A DNA stretch of 64,000 nucleotides from Pardosa pseudoannulata (taxonomy: Eukaryota; Arthropoda; Arachnida; Araneae; Lycosidae): positions 85,244,387 to 85,308,386 of the forward strand of contig CM063499.1 of the NCBI GenBank assembly GCA_032207245.1. The letters are read 5' to 3'. Below the pieces are notes generated by a model. It saw only the letters and a program-made list of their open reading frames with translations. It made no database searches and was not told the origin of the DNA. The first letter of the stretch is position 1; each line of letters begins with the position of its first letter. The position numbers and the translations under genes are program-made. Shown piece after piece: positions 38,101 to 44,292 of this stretch.

Positions 38101-39052
38101 CTTTTTATTTGACAATATAATGTCAACAAATGTAAAAAAGTTGCCAAAGGAGTTTTATACCAAATCTGTTTCTAACAACGTAGTTCTTCAATATACAATC
38201 TTAAAAGGGATACACTTATTTTAAACTTAATTATTTGGCTTTTCCTTAAAAAAATTATATCTTAGTAAAGAAATAATTTAAAATTATTTATCGAATCTCA
38301 CTGTAGGGATATCAAACTTATAAATGATCTTTATCTAAACCTAACATTGATTTATGAAACATTTTCAACTACAAGAATGTGACTACATATATGCATTCAG
38401 AATTTGATTTCTACTATTCAGTTACAAAACAACTTACATAATACTCCTGCTGGAGCAAAATTTCCATTTAGGGAAAGATTTTAATTAATCAGAACACACA
38501 CAAAAAAGAACTTTTATAAAATTAAACACATTTTGCTTAACACACATGTAAATATAATTATAAATAGATTAAAGGGCAAACTATTTAATTTGAAGAAATC
38601 AGAGTATTTTTCAATGTGTATCAAATGAGTAAGGTATTTTTAAATAGATCAGTTATCAGTAATACATATTATTCAATCCCTACTATAAAGATATTTACTC
38701 ATAATAACATTATTCTTGCAATAAATACAGATATGGATATCAGGAAATGAACTTTCTGTGACTAAAACGTATCAATCGTAGTATATAAACACAGTGTTAA
38801 AGGATAGGGAAATGATGATTTTACCGCTTTCTCAAGGTGAGACTGGGCAAGATCTGTATTTTTTGTGTGTTGAAGTAATATATTTCCAAGCTGTAAATGA
38901 GTTCGAGCTTCTATTTTTGGTGGTTGTTTCAGATTAAAAATCGCAACTAAACATTGTATACAGTTACGAATGTTAGGTGGGTTCATGGTACGAAATTCTT
39001 CTGCCAGAGCAAGGAGAGCTAAATAGCATGCTTCTTGAGTAGTTGATCCCAT
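4732..39052 (-). CDS. MAU2: MAU2/SCC4 chromatid cohesion factor, complete gene of 18 coding exons
   Basis: MAU2 is the TPR-rich partner of NIPBL/SCC2; together they load cohesin on chromatin in the nucleus. Eighteen minus-strand segments, all bounded by GT-AG sites, join without a frame break into 1779 nt, or 592 aa plus TAG. Human MAU2 is 613 aa. Family matches run the whole length: [18 protein letters not shown] (exon 1), [14 protein letters not shown] (3), [11 protein letters not shown] (4), [16 protein letters not shown] and [12 protein letters not shown] (6), [19 protein letters not shown] (8), [15 protein letters not shown] (10), [20 protein letters not shown] (15), MQLASKIPD (16) and LPEHNLIQW (17/18). 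Exon coordinates are listed separately. The start at 39052 matches the short N-terminus of insect homologues; two in-frame ATGs at 39118 and 39175 are alternatives. Introns reach about 4.3 kb and hold most of the mobile elements. Assignment is by recalled family sequence and is very secure. Confidence 0.97.
4939..5011 (-). mobile_element. Tiny truncated retroposon with 13-bp target duplication
   Basis: A 47-bp insert (4952-4998) lies between two perfect copies of GTTACTAATACAC (4939-4951 and 4999-5011). The insert has a (CCTT)n end, which is a (AAGG)n 3' tail on the minus strand, followed by CAGTGGCATGACAGCCCAGG. This is the structure of a severely 5'-truncated LINE or SINE insertion. Confidence 0.7.
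5009..5534 (-). mobile_element. Tc1-like deletion derivative, copy 1
   Basis: Inverted ends CACTGTCTACCAATAAGTAT and its complement, flanked by TA. Minus-strand internal sequence still resembles the Tc1 transposase region with [14 protein letters not shown], where the last catalytic acidic residue lies. At 526 bp it lacks most of the gene. The second copy lies at 7806-8257. Confidence 0.85.
6843..6970 (-). CDS. MAU2: MAU2 exon 17
   Basis: Completes D529 and encodes residues up to 571, including [12 protein letters not shown] and LPEHNLIQ. The donor is CAG/GTAAGT. Confidence 0.95.
7077..7130. mobile_element. Solo terminal fragment of a TA-flanked DNA transposon
   Basis: TACAGTGGACTCTGCTTAAT resembles the terminal repeat of the element at 18586-19399. 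No matching opposite end is visible nearby. Confidence 0.4.
7502..7592 (-). CDS. MAU2: MAU2 exon 16
   Basis: Encodes residues 499-528 ([18 protein letters not shown] and following) plus the first base of D529. Confidence 0.95.
7806..8257 (-). mobile_element. Tc1-like deletion derivative, copy 2
   Basis: Same ends and internal blocks as 5009-5534, but shorter (about 452 bp) because the segment around the catalytic motif is lost. The left end is flanked by TA; the right end is mutated (GACAGGG instead of GACAGTG). Confidence 0.8.
8483..9253 (+). mobile_element. pogo/Tigger-like element remnant with CENP-B-type HTH fragment
   Basis: Ends CTGTAATTTCGCATGTATAA and its near-complement, flanked by TA on both sides, as in Tc1/mariner/pogo elements. 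The open stretch 8819-9046 encodes [19 protein letters not shown] followed by [10 protein letters not shown], matching the CENP-B/pogo DNA-binding HTH that precedes the DDE domain. No DDE region remains. A relative lies at 41455-43096. Confidence 0.85.
9694..9805 (-). CDS. MAU2: MAU2 exon 15
   Basis: Completes K461 and encodes residues to 498: [20 protein letters not shown] then [16 protein letters not shown]. This is the most conserved block of the family. Confidence 0.97.
10157..10955 (-). mobile_element. hAT deletion derivative, family A copy 1
   Basis: Ends TAGGGTTAGAAA and GCCAACCCTG with dense GATTTAAATCA motifs. Flanks acagatac and acagacat match 6/8. The interior is a decayed minus-strand copy of the hAT C-terminal dimerisation region found open at 35730-35921. 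Confidence 0.8.
11649..11660. repeat. (TG)n followed by G12 run
   Basis: An ATTT/TG microsatellite runs directly into twelve G residues, in the MAU2 intron between exons 14 and 15. Confidence 0.8.
12672..12749 (-). CDS. MAU2: MAU2 exon 14
   Basis: Completes V435 and encodes [20 protein letters not shown] and RYNDA, plus two bases of K461. It is flanked by ...ACAG and GTAGGT. Confidence 0.94.
12829..12956 (-). CDS. MAU2: MAU2 exon 13
   Basis: Residues 393-434 plus two bases: [20 protein letters not shown] then [20 protein letters not shown]. The donor after a split GT codon was chosen because it restores the frame with exon 14. Confidence 0.93.
13200..14254 (-). mobile_element. Family C hAT-like element, 5-bp-TSD family, copy 1 (left end lost)
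   Basis: The right end GGGAACCCTG at 14254 and the internal blocks (TTAAGGAGTTTTTAAGGACC repeats, (TA)n at about 13937-13977, CTAGCTGATTATACGTGAC) match the complete copies at 27122, 44881, 52750 and 57872. The left terminus is missing. Confidence 0.75.
14778..15174 (-). mobile_element. hAT family A, truncated copy
   Basis: Ends in TCATGCTAACCCTG at 15174 and matches other family A copies from about 14778 (AACACTAGCTTTGATGC). The opposite end is absent. Confidence 0.7.
15737..15771. repeat. T22-G13 homopolymer junction
   Basis: Twenty-two T residues are followed directly by thirteen G residues, and the purine strand is A/C-free on one side of the junction. The DNA from 15175 to 16242 otherwise shows no supported gene; the long open stretch there is low-complexity. 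Confidence 0.9.
16243..16308 (-). CDS. MAU2: MAU2 exon 12
   Basis: Residues 371-392, [20 protein letters not shown] and VR, matching GLYCVSVNCMDNAEAQF of vertebrates. Both ends are in phase 0. Confidence 0.96.
16555..17217. mobile_element. piggyBac-like MITE (TTAA-flanked)
   Basis: CCCTCTGACTGCT and AGCAGTCAGAGGG form 13-bp perfect terminal repeats, each bordered by TTAA (16551-16554 and 17218-17221), the piggyBac target. At 663 bp there is no transposase. Near the left end two small hairpins of the form CCCGCGATT...CACGGG repeat about 60 bp apart. A (TA)n run lies near 17107-17145. Confidence 0.88.
17453..17638. repeat. Tandem duplication, 2 x 93 bp
   Basis: TATCTTTAATACTTAATTTA starts at 17453 and again at 17546, and each copy continues through AAGGGGGAGAAACAAACCAG. 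The copies are nearly identical, so the event is recent. It lies in the MAU2 intron between exons 11 and 12. Confidence 0.88.
17761..17838 (-). CDS. MAU2: MAU2 exon 11
   Basis: Residues 345-370, [20 protein letters not shown] then QINALL, matching the QLCQQSPRLF...QLHTLL region. Both ends are in phase 0. Confidence 0.94.
18586..19399. mobile_element. TA-flanked MITE (Tc1/mariner/pogo type)
   Basis: Ends CAGCGGACACTGCTTAA and TTAAGCGGAGTCCACTG, bordered by TA. No transposase frame is present. A second element (19156-19382) is inserted in it; without that insert it would be about 583 bp. Confidence 0.75.
19156..19382. mobile_element. Small piggyBac-like MITE nested in the 18586-19399 element
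   Basis: Starts CCCTTTCGAAGG and ends CAAAAGGG between TTAA sites. At 227 bp it is homologous to the 232-bp element at 63721-63952, as shown by shared ACAAAACCCATTATAAT and AAACAATTGATGA-like blocks in inverted or direct order. Confidence 0.8.
19919..19970. repeat. Perfect 19-bp inverted repeat with 14-nt loop
   Basis: The left arm AACTTCTTTTTTCACACAT (19919-19937) is exactly complementary to 19952-19970. It sits in the MAU2 intron between exons 10 and 11, outside any element I can delimit. Confidence 0.92.
20214..20317 (-). CDS. MAU2: MAU2 exon 10
   Basis: Completes M310 and encodes residues to 344, including [20 protein letters not shown]. The donor GAG/GTATTG is slightly weak but is fixed by the frame of exon 11. 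Confidence 0.96.
20547..20637 (-). CDS. MAU2: MAU2 exon 9
   Basis: Residues 280-309 plus one base: [20 protein letters not shown] then [10 protein letters not shown]. Confidence 0.97.
20960..21300 (+). mobile_element. Mariner transposase C-terminal fragment
   Basis: The frame from 20977 reads [15 protein letters not shown], the mariner block holding the third catalytic Asp. After a frameshift it reads [20 protein letters not shown], again typical of the mariner C-terminus. Stops interrupt it and no terminal repeats were found, so the limits are approximate. Confidence 0.7.
22096..22774. mobile_element. CAGGCTTG-ended MITE, copy 1
   Basis: Starts CAGGCTTGTAACTGC and ends GAATTGCAAGCCTG, flanked by TATAAT on both sides, which is a perfect 6-bp duplication. 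The interior carries repeated AAAGTGACTAAAAGTGA motifs near the right end. A copy without visible duplication lies at 24562-25298. Confidence 0.8.
22787..23503 (+). mobile_element. Internally deleted mariner element
   Basis: Inverted ends CAAGGCACATCCAAAAAGTA / TACTTTCTGGATGCACCTTG, with the target TA on both sides. Remaining transposase pieces in the plus sense are [16 protein letters not shown] (N-terminal HTH) and [20 protein letters not shown] then GGGYVEK-stop (C-terminus). The catalytic middle is gone and frames are broken; 717 bp against about 1.3 kb for an intact element. Confidence 0.88.
23621..23694 (-). CDS. MAU2: MAU2 exon 8
   Basis: Completes E255 and encodes residues to 279: [20 protein letters not shown] then LVYL. 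It is phase-matched to exon 7. Confidence 0.97.
24562..25298. mobile_element. CAGGCTTG-ended MITE, copy 2
   Basis: Same ends and interior as 22096-22774 and about 737 bp long. Flanks show no duplication. An extra AAGTGACAAATAATACAG-type segment and an A run near the left end distinguish it. Confidence 0.8.
25430..25947. mobile_element. CAGGGTATC-ended MITE with 6-bp duplication
   Basis: Begins CAGGGTATCTGCC and ends GCACGGAAACCATG, with CATATA on each side. Internal repeats of the type TCCATGACTTTTC occur on both arms. No transposase seen; a mutated hAT-like end is inferred. Confidence 0.6.
26165..26240 (-). CDS. MAU2: MAU2 exon 7
   Basis: Residues 230-254 plus one base: [20 protein letters not shown] then LHADE. 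It matches [18 protein letters not shown] of vertebrates almost exactly. Confidence 0.97.
26538..26715 (-). mobile_element. tRNA-derived SINE, copy 2
   Basis: Minus-strand A box TGGCCGATTGGTTAGCATGC (ends at 26708) and B box GGATTCGAATTCC (26653-26665), followed by the shared body and a CCAAACCAAAACCAAAC tail. This is the best-preserved copy here. Confidence 0.85.
27122..27978 (-). mobile_element. Family C hAT-like element, complete copy 2
   Basis: Ends CAGGGTTCCC and GGGAACCCTG, with TTATT on both sides. At 857 bp it contains a (TA)n patch and, on the minus strand, the conserved segment [20 protein letters not shown]. No transposase is recognisable. Confidence 0.88.
28303..28458 (-). CDS. 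MAU2: MAU2 exon 6
   Basis: Residues 178-229: [27 protein letters not shown], then [16 protein letters not shown]. It is the largest internal exon, with phase 0 at both ends. Confidence 0.98.
28741..29356 (+). mobile_element. hAT element remnant with transposase C-terminus (Charlie-like)
   Basis: Ends CAGGGGTGGCCAA and TTTGGCCACCCCTG; flanks ctctttat and ctctatgt match 6/8. The plus frame reads [23 protein letters not shown], then [20 protein letters not shown], the dimerisation region of hAT transposases of the Charlie/GTF2IRD2 type. It is broken by stops. Confidence 0.85.
29888..30838. mobile_element. hAT-type MITE, family B copy 2
   Basis: Ends CAAAGTTGATAAAAATC and CTTAACCCTG; flanks gtacaaat and gtactaat match 7/8. 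It shares the block CAAATTAAATTGTTCAAGTT with the copy at 852-1669 in opposite orientation. Confidence 0.8.
31030..31520 (+). repeat. Unclassified repeat X, copy 1, with 110-codon open frame
   Basis: A GC-richer island that recurs, decayed, at 56770-57605. A plus frame (31024-31356) encodes [20 protein letters not shown] then [21 protein letters not shown] do not recognise the protein. The start codon lies in flanking AT-rich DNA, so the true frame may be a truncated piece of a longer mobile-element gene. It could also be a noncoding retroposon. Confidence 0.55.
31809..32588 (-). mobile_element. pogo/Tigger-like remnant with transposase C-terminus
   Basis: Ends CAGTAGAACCTCAGTATAAC and its near-complement (ending TAGAACCTC-type in reverse), bordered by TA. 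The minus frame 32317-32135 encodes an acidic tail ([25 protein letters not shown]) typical of Tigger-like transposase C-termini. The element is 780 bp. Confidence 0.82.
32733..32855 (-). CDS. MAU2: MAU2 exon 5
   Basis: Residues 137-177: [41 protein letters not shown]. It matches [25 protein letters not shown]. Confidence 0.97.
32958..33053 (-). CDS. MAU2: MAU2 exon 4
   Basis: Residues 105-136: [20 protein letters not shown] then [12 protein letters not shown]. Acceptor ATTACAG, donor GTAAGT. Confidence 0.97.
33910..33975 (-). CDS. MAU2: MAU2 exon 3
   Basis: Residues 83-104: [20 protein letters not shown] then KK. Phase 0 at both ends. Confidence 0.97.
34573..35027. mobile_element. Family C hAT-like element, shortened copy 3
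   Basis: Ends CAGGGTTCTCAC and GTGGGAATTCTG, 455 bp. Flanking pentamers do not match. It retains the CTAGCTGATTATACCTAACG block and a C-run at 34803. Confidence 0.75.
35091..35108 (-). CDS. MAU2: MAU2 exon 2, an 18-nt microexon
   Basis: Eighteen bases encoding WILSQN (residues 77-82), preceded by TTTTATTCCAG and followed by GTATCC. The six residues fill exactly the gap between HLEKA (exon 1) and [10 protein letters not shown] (exon 3), where the human protein has WLISQQ. No other candidate in the 4.8-kb interval supplies this sequence in phase 0. Confidence 0.9.
35457..36318 (+). mobile_element. hAT deletion derivative, family A copy with open dimerisation domain
   Basis: Ends TAGGGTTGGCATG and CCAACCTTG; flanks ttagatac and ctagatac match 7/8. 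The plus frame 35730-35921 encodes [20 protein letters not shown] then [24 protein letters not shown], the C-terminal dimerisation region of hAT transposases. The catalytic domain is deleted; 862 bp. Confidence 0.88.
36554..37999. mobile_element. hAT-type MITE, family D copy 1, split by a family A element
   Basis: Starts TTGGCTTGGTCATTTTGC and ends GTGCCAACCCTA; flanks attcataa and attcatat match 7/8. Removing the 695-bp insert (36861-37555) leaves about 751 bp, equal to the 745-bp copy at 43548-44292. Internal TTTTGCCA...TGGCAAAA arms form hairpins. Confidence 0.85.
36861..37555 (-). mobile_element. hAT family A copy nested in family D
   Basis: Ends CAAGGTTGG and GCCAACCCTG with a perfect 8-bp duplication GGCATGGG. 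It carries the decayed dimerisation-domain segment on the minus strand. Confidence 0.9.
38000..38824. other. Intron 1 sequence without a recognised element
   Basis: AT-rich part of the first MAU2 intron between the family D element and exon 1. I see no gene or delimited repeat in it. Confidence 0.4.
38825..39052 (-). CDS. MAU2: MAU2 exon 1 (N-terminus)
   Basis: Residues 1-76: [40 protein letters not shown], then [20 protein letters not shown], ending HLEKA before GTAAAATC. ATG at 39052 was preferred over in-frame ATGs at 39118 and 39175 because the family begins just before the YLALL block. Confidence 0.95.
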
Positions 39053-39680
39053 GTTACACAAAATAAAGTTTGAAAATATTTCATAAACAACATCCACAGT
39101 AAATAGTGACTGATGCATTAACCAGTCGCAATCCACATTTTGACGTTTCAAACTTTCAGGGTATAAACAATTCAACTCAGAAATATTTTTGATGTCACAG
39201 TTAAAGTTTTTGAAAAATTTTTTGATGAAAGATTCTAATAAATATGAAAAAAAATAATAGACAGCATAAAAATAACATTATATGATATTGATAATATTTA
39301 CAGAGGGTTTAAAATTTTAAATTTCATCATATATTTTACAGAGTTGAGTAACGTAGCATTATATTTATACACTTATTAAATCTCAGTCAGTATTTTTACT
39401 CGTAGAGTAATTTAACAAACTGAATTATTTCCAGAATTATAAATAACACTTTCTAATAACTTAGAATTCTGTAGAATAATATCTATGACCCATGAAAATT
39501 AACTTCTCAAATCAGCTATTCCAAACATCTAAACATGCTAACGATATTGATTCAAAAGCTCCAATGCTAAATTCGCATTCATGTTTCTGTGATCTCCTGG
39601 AGTAACACTGTATATACATAATGTGATTTGCTTGACTTCTTTGTTCGCATACCATTTATTTCACCTGACCCTTTGTTAAA
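39053..39680. promoter_or_regulatory. Head-to-head intergenic region, candidate bidirectional promoter
   Basis: The 628 bp between the MAU2 start codon and the EI24-like first ATG must contain at least the MAU2 promoter. It is AT-rich with no transposon I can delimit, unusual for this window. I cannot point to a TATA box or Inr with confidence. Confidence 0.4.
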
Positions 39681-39785
39681 ATGGATAGTGCCAAACACGC
39701 AGTTTTATTAATTCTGCATGGTGTAAAAGACTGTTTTTGCGGGTTTTTTAGCACTGAGGGATTTTTTATGCGCACAAGAACCTAA
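39681..39785 (+). pseudogene. EI24-like N-terminal segment, out of frame with the core
   Basis: ATG at 39681 opens MDSAKHAVLLILHGVKDCFC then GFFSTEG..., resembling the EI24 N-terminus (human MADSVKTFLQDLARGIKDSI). This frame stops at TAA 39783-39785. The conserved core begins in the +1 frame. Two T6 runs (39744-39749 and 39762-39767) sit where the frame must change, so one extra T in the genome or in the read would explain it. Confidence 0.6.
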
Positions 39786-40581
39786 TGTTTCTGTAACAGC
39801 TTCTGATAGAGTGAGACGTAGTAATCATCAAGGCAATGCCAGAAGTAAATTACTTCAGTGTGCAGTATTTAGCCTTTTTTTCTGGATCTCTAATTTCATA
39901 TTTGATCGCATATTTTTACAATATATTTTTATTCAGCTGGCTGAATGGACTGGTGAAGATCTCGATGCGAATCGCATTGTTTGGCTTCAAAGAGCATTAT
40001 ATTCTACGTTTTGTGTACTATGGATATTACCACTTCTTGTTCTGAGTAAATTATTAAACTTTATATGGTATCAAGACATTGCAGATGATGTTTTAGTGAA
40101 ACTTGGAGTTAAGAAGCGATCTGATATTAAAATCAGTGATTTTTATGCTGACTTAATCAAAAGTATTATTGTACAGATGTGTTATTGCCTCCAAGCAGTT
40201 TCTGCGTACTTTTTACCACTTCCCGTATTTATACAGAACTTGTGGTATTTATTCCACTTTGCATTGTTATATTCATTGTATGCCTTTGAATACAAATGGG
40301 TTCATATGGGATGGCCCCTGCATAAACGCTTGCAGAATATTGATAGGAAATGGCCGTATTACTTAGGGTTTGGACTACCACTTGCTGTTGTCACAACATT
40401 TTTTTCATCATTTATTGGTAGTATGATTATATTTTCTGCATTGTTTCCTTATTATGTAATTAGCAGTGCAGTGACATATGATAGTCAGAGTCCTACGTTT
40501 AGCCATCCTTTCCATACATTTAAAATTGCTGATTTTATATCTGATAAAGTTATTCTATCCATACCTTTCTTCAGAAGGTAG
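39727..40581 (+). CDS. EI24: EI24-like (PIG8/EPG-4 family) ER membrane protein, intronless
   Basis: EI24 is an ER multi-pass membrane protein, a p53-induced gene in mammals, and needed for autophagy in worms (EPG-4). The frame is open from 39727 (after TAA) to TAG 40582 with no stop. Numbered from codon 39811, motifs are WILPLLVLSK (71-80), IWYQDIAD (85-92), YSLYAFEYKW (154-163) and NIDRKWPYYLGFGLPLA (176-192). Hydrophobic stretches at about 14-45, 63-85, 115-155 and 183-220 fit the family's membrane segments. No intron is present, although animal EI24 genes usually have several. No in-frame ATG precedes the core, and about 20 residues of the usual N-terminal linker are missing. Options: retrogene with N-terminal damage, pseudogene, or sequencing error. 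It is divergent from MAU2. Confidence 0.88.
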   Translation, partial: KTVFAGFLALRDFLCAQEPNVSVTASDRVRRSNHQGNARSKLLQCAVFSLFFWISNFIFDRIFLQYIFIQLAEWTGEDLDANRIVWLQRALYSTFCVLWILPLLVLSKLLNFIWYQDIADDVLVKLGVKKRSDIKISDFYADLIKSIIVQMCYCLQAVSAYFLPLPVFIQNLWYLFHFALLYSLYAFEYKWVHMGWPLHKRLQNIDRKWPYYLGFGLPLAVVTTFFSSFIGSMIIFSALFPYYVISSAVTYDSQSPTFSHPFHTFKIADFISDKVILSIPFFRR

Positions 40582-40742
40582 CCTCTATTATGTAATTAAT
40601 TTTAGACATGCTTTGACTGTGTTAGCGTGAAGTGACTGTATTTTTAAGTATGTGTGCATTGTATTGAAAATTTCTTGCATATCTACTATGCAAGCATGTA
40701 ATTATAAGTTAACACAATTCTGAGTGATTGAAGATAAGCTCA

Positions 40743-40748
40743 AATAAA
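40743..40748 (+). terminator. Polyadenylation signal AATAAA of the EI24-like gene
   Basis: Canonical hexamer 160 bp after the stop codon, followed within 30 bp by a T/GT-rich stretch (TGTTGTTTTTGTT). No genomic poly(A) tail follows, so there is no direct retroposition scar here. Confidence 0.6.
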
Positions 40749-41454
40749 GTATTTTGTCTTTTAAATTAATGTTGTTTTTGTTATATTTAGACTCCAAATT
40801 GCATTGTACTTTTCATTTCATTAATTTGAAATTAAAAAAAAAAAATTCTATCATAAAATGTGGTTTAAAGATCTTTATACTATAATCAGAGTTTTAAATT
40901 TGGGTAGAAAGTGTATTAATCAGAAGTTAAAACTAAACTAATAAATAATAGCATACTAAAATATGTATGGCTGAATCTAGTAAATTTGCCACTCTCTTCC
41001 TCTTCCCTAAGACACAAATTATTGTGGATTTTTTTTTTAAAGTGTACAGACATAAAATAAATATTTTAATCATCTCAAAAGCTTTATAACACAGGAGTAT
41101 ATTTATAGTTTTAAAAATAAATCATTTTCTTATCACCATAAATTCCTAAATGATATAATTTTGTTCGTACTTGTCAGGCTTCATATAGCATTAGCATAAA
41201 TAAAACTATAGAATTGTTGTTTTTCTTTTATAATTAGGCAGAGAAAATACCTGTTAAAACAAGAATATCTACCTGTATTTTGTTGTATACTATTACAACA
41301 AATTGTGATGCAGTGCAATCTATCAAAAGATTACTCTTATACATGATGCATTTTACTTGCAAAAGTTGGCATTTTGATTGAATTTAATAAAATATGTTCC
41401 AGTTTTTAAGTAATAAAGATAATTTATAATTTGCAATAAATTTTTATATATATA

Positions 41455-43096
41455 CTGTAATTTCGCACTTATATTCCGTGGGTGGTATTTTTTGTTTAAA
41501 AAATTTTGTAAACTATGAGATAATCTGCAGATTATATGTGCAAAAATATGTATTTTAGTATTACTATTAAATCAGCTATTTCCCATTTCAGGGGGCCTCC
41601 GGAACCAAGTTCGGTGGGTATGCCAAGCGTGGGAGATGTTTTTGGCTCTATTTTTGTACAAGTGGTCGCCAAGTGATGTTTACAATTTGTGTATTAAGTT
41701 TATACCCGATTTCAAAGCATATTTTGAATAAAAAAAGGTTTAAAATTTTGTTGAGATAAATACAAATTTAAATTTGAGTTTTTAATGTATTTAAAGGTAC
41801 TTTTGTACTGTTTATTAAACTAAACAGTGCAAAATTTTTGCAATAAGTGCAAATTAAGCAAAATATAAGCATTAGTTGGTTATATTTAGGCAATTATGCT
41901 TATAAAATATTTAGTTTTATTTATAAAATATTGTTGCTATTTAATGAAATTATTTTAAAACTATCAAACGATTAAAAAGCTATAAAGTACGGTTCAAATT
42001 ACTTCTAGAAATTATTAGCTTAAAATGGAAATATAAGAATGGAGTAAATGTTTTAAATAAATAAATTTTTAGCTTAAAATTCTGAAGATAGTAAGAGAGT
42101 GAAATAATTTTTCTTATCTAAGGGAGGTAAAGCTCCCCTTGATCTTCTGTAACAATAACGGTAGAAGGTCGTAATAAAATTACTTTTATTACTTAGCGTA
42201 TCACTTTTAACAATGTAATACACTATGAAATAATATAGTTTAAAAATATTTCTTCTACATTTTGTATTAAATTAAGACACAATTTTGAATAAAGTTCAAA
42301 AAGTAGTAAATAAAAAAATTAAATGTGAATAATAACATCACTTTTTACTCTTCGAAAATTAAGCATAAAATATAAAATAAATAAATTGCTGACCTAATTT
42401 AAGTATCAGTTGTTGGTGGATATACACATTTGATCTAATTTAAAAAAGCATCTTGCGGATTTTCTTTCATTTTCCTCCACATAAATTCACAAAGGTACGA
42501 ATCAAATTGGTTTTCACACTTGCGAACTGTGCGGAGGGATCTCTTAATTTAGCTCCACAACCCCTCAATTGTATTGGTGTGAGCTCGAGTATTAAATTTA
42601 AAAAACGAAAAAAATACCACAAGAGCTCAGACAAAATGGACATACCTCCAGAGCACAGCCGAAATGGACGCTAGAAAATCCAAATTCAGCAGTCTTGGAG
42701 TATTGTTAGTTACAGGAACCAATAAGGGTCAGATATTCAAATCACGTGTCATTTCCCCCAATACCCTAAAATACAGGTGCCGATTGACACCCCCACCTTT
42801 TTCAGGGGGGGGGAAGAGTCCGAAAAGAAGAGCAAGGTTTGCTAGAAAATAGGGTTCTAGAATTTGGCAATATCTCCCACGCTTGGTGTCCCCATCAAAC
42901 TGGTTTCCGGGGGCCCCCCGAACTGAGAAACAGCTTTTTATTTGCACTTGATCAGCAGCCTTTTGCACGGTGTGCTTTTCCCCCCTTCTTTCAATTTTGA
43001 TGATTTGAGCAATAAACAACCAGCTGATAGTCCGCGGCTGAACAAATTTGCTTTTTAAACACAGTTAATCCACGGATTATACATGCGAAATTACAG
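41455..43096. mobile_element. pogo/Tigger-like remnant, interrupted
   Basis: Ends CTGTAATTTCGCACTTATAT and its near-complement between TA sites, homologous to 8483-9253. The right portion shares CTGATAGTCCGCGG and GATGATTTGAGCAATAAACA blocks with that copy in reverse. Most of the span is a separate inserted element. Confidence 0.8.
41574..42935. mobile_element. Long-TIR MITE nested in the pogo-like remnant
   Basis: About 60-bp imperfect terminal inverted repeats: GGGGGCCTCCGGAACCAAG at 41590 and the complement of GTTTCCGGGGGCCCCCC near 42903, both continuing through CCAAGCGTGGGAGAT. The interior is AT-rich with no credible transposase. No target duplication was found, so the exact ends are uncertain. 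Confidence 0.7.
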
Positions 43097-43547
43097 TATA
43101 TATTTTTTTCTTCCTAGTAAAGTGTCTTGCAAATTCAAGCTGAAAGAAACTGCAATTCTTGATACAGATCTGGTTTATTCAATCCATGACCCACCCTTGC
43201 CAATGAGTTATGTTAATTTTTTGTTTCTGTTATGTAACTTGCATCATTATGTTTTTGTTAAAGTTGTTATATAACTGACACTTGGCCTATTTGCTGTCTT
43301 AACAAATTAATAGGAACCTTGTAACTGACTGAAATATAACTTTTTACTGTTATCAATTTTTAAAATTTGTATTGGGTTATATTTCTGATCTATGTCACAG
43401 TATAATAGACATATTTGCATTATAAGGTAGTATTGCAGTGTTGTGAAATTGGTTGATAAATGTCAAAGTCCCTTTTAAGATGTGCTACTTAATGTGAAGC
43501 TCTATGCTGAGGTCAATTTGCCTTTGGTATAAAAGTTTTTCATGATT
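43097..43547. other. Intergenic DNA, no gene seen
   Basis: AT-rich spacer between two elements; the open stretch at 43083-43274 begins inside the pogo terminal repeat and matches nothing I know. Confidence 0.4.
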
Positions 43548-44292
43548 TAGGGTTGGTCATTTTGCCTTCAAAATGGTATTTTTTTGCCAGGACAGTGGCC
43601 AAAACTGGAAAAAAAAACCTGGTATAAACCGGCAAAATCTAGAAAAATTGGCTGGATTTTAAAAATGTACAAAATAATTAATTAATAAAAAAATAATAAT
43701 AATTTTGTACATAATATAATTGAGACTTAAATCAGAATATTAATTAGATATTTCATTAGTATTAATTTGGTAATTTAAACAATTTAAAATAATTTTCATT
43801 GATGTTAGCATTGAAAATACAATATTCTATTTTTGTAAATAAATATATATGATGGAGGCATGGGATAAAAAATGTTTTTTTTATTTATCAATTTAATATA
43901 GTAATGTCTTTAATTGTAATGTGTATATATACATATATAAAATATATATATTATATAAGTACTAAAAATGTTTAAACCTACAGTTTGTAGGGGAAATAAG
44001 CTAATAATTAATTATATTAAAAACAACATTGCACATAAAAACTTGCAAAATCAATCTTCGTTTTATCTATTTTTGTATCTCTAGGTAGTATAACTTTAGA
44101 TTTAGATTACTGTTTCAATGACTCATTGAATATTCTATGTTAAAAAAAAAAAAAACATATGTATCTTTAGATTAGAGTTAAAATTAGTAAAAGTTAAAAT
44201 TGTTACATCTTTGTAAATAAAACATATCCATTTTTGCCAGGACGGTTTTTACCATTTTTTTTTCCACCTTTGGCAAAAATGTGCCAACCCTA
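43548..44292. mobile_element. hAT-type MITE, family D copy 2 (complete)
   Basis: Ends TAGGGTTGGTCATTTTGCC and GGCAAAAATGTGCCAACCCTA; flanks tcatgatt and tcacgatt match 7/8. At 745 bp it is the uninterrupted reference for copy 1 at 36554. Confidence 0.88.

Noticed and set aside
38401..38470. 12-nt candidate exon (CAGGAGTATTAT between AG and GTAAGT) in MAU2 intron 1
   Set aside because: It would encode QEYY, which does not fit the family; the 18-nt WILSQN exon at 35091 fits exactly.
42453..43019. Several 60-96-codon frames on both strands
   Set aside because: They overlap one another inside a nested MITE and the pogo terminal region and match no protein family I know.
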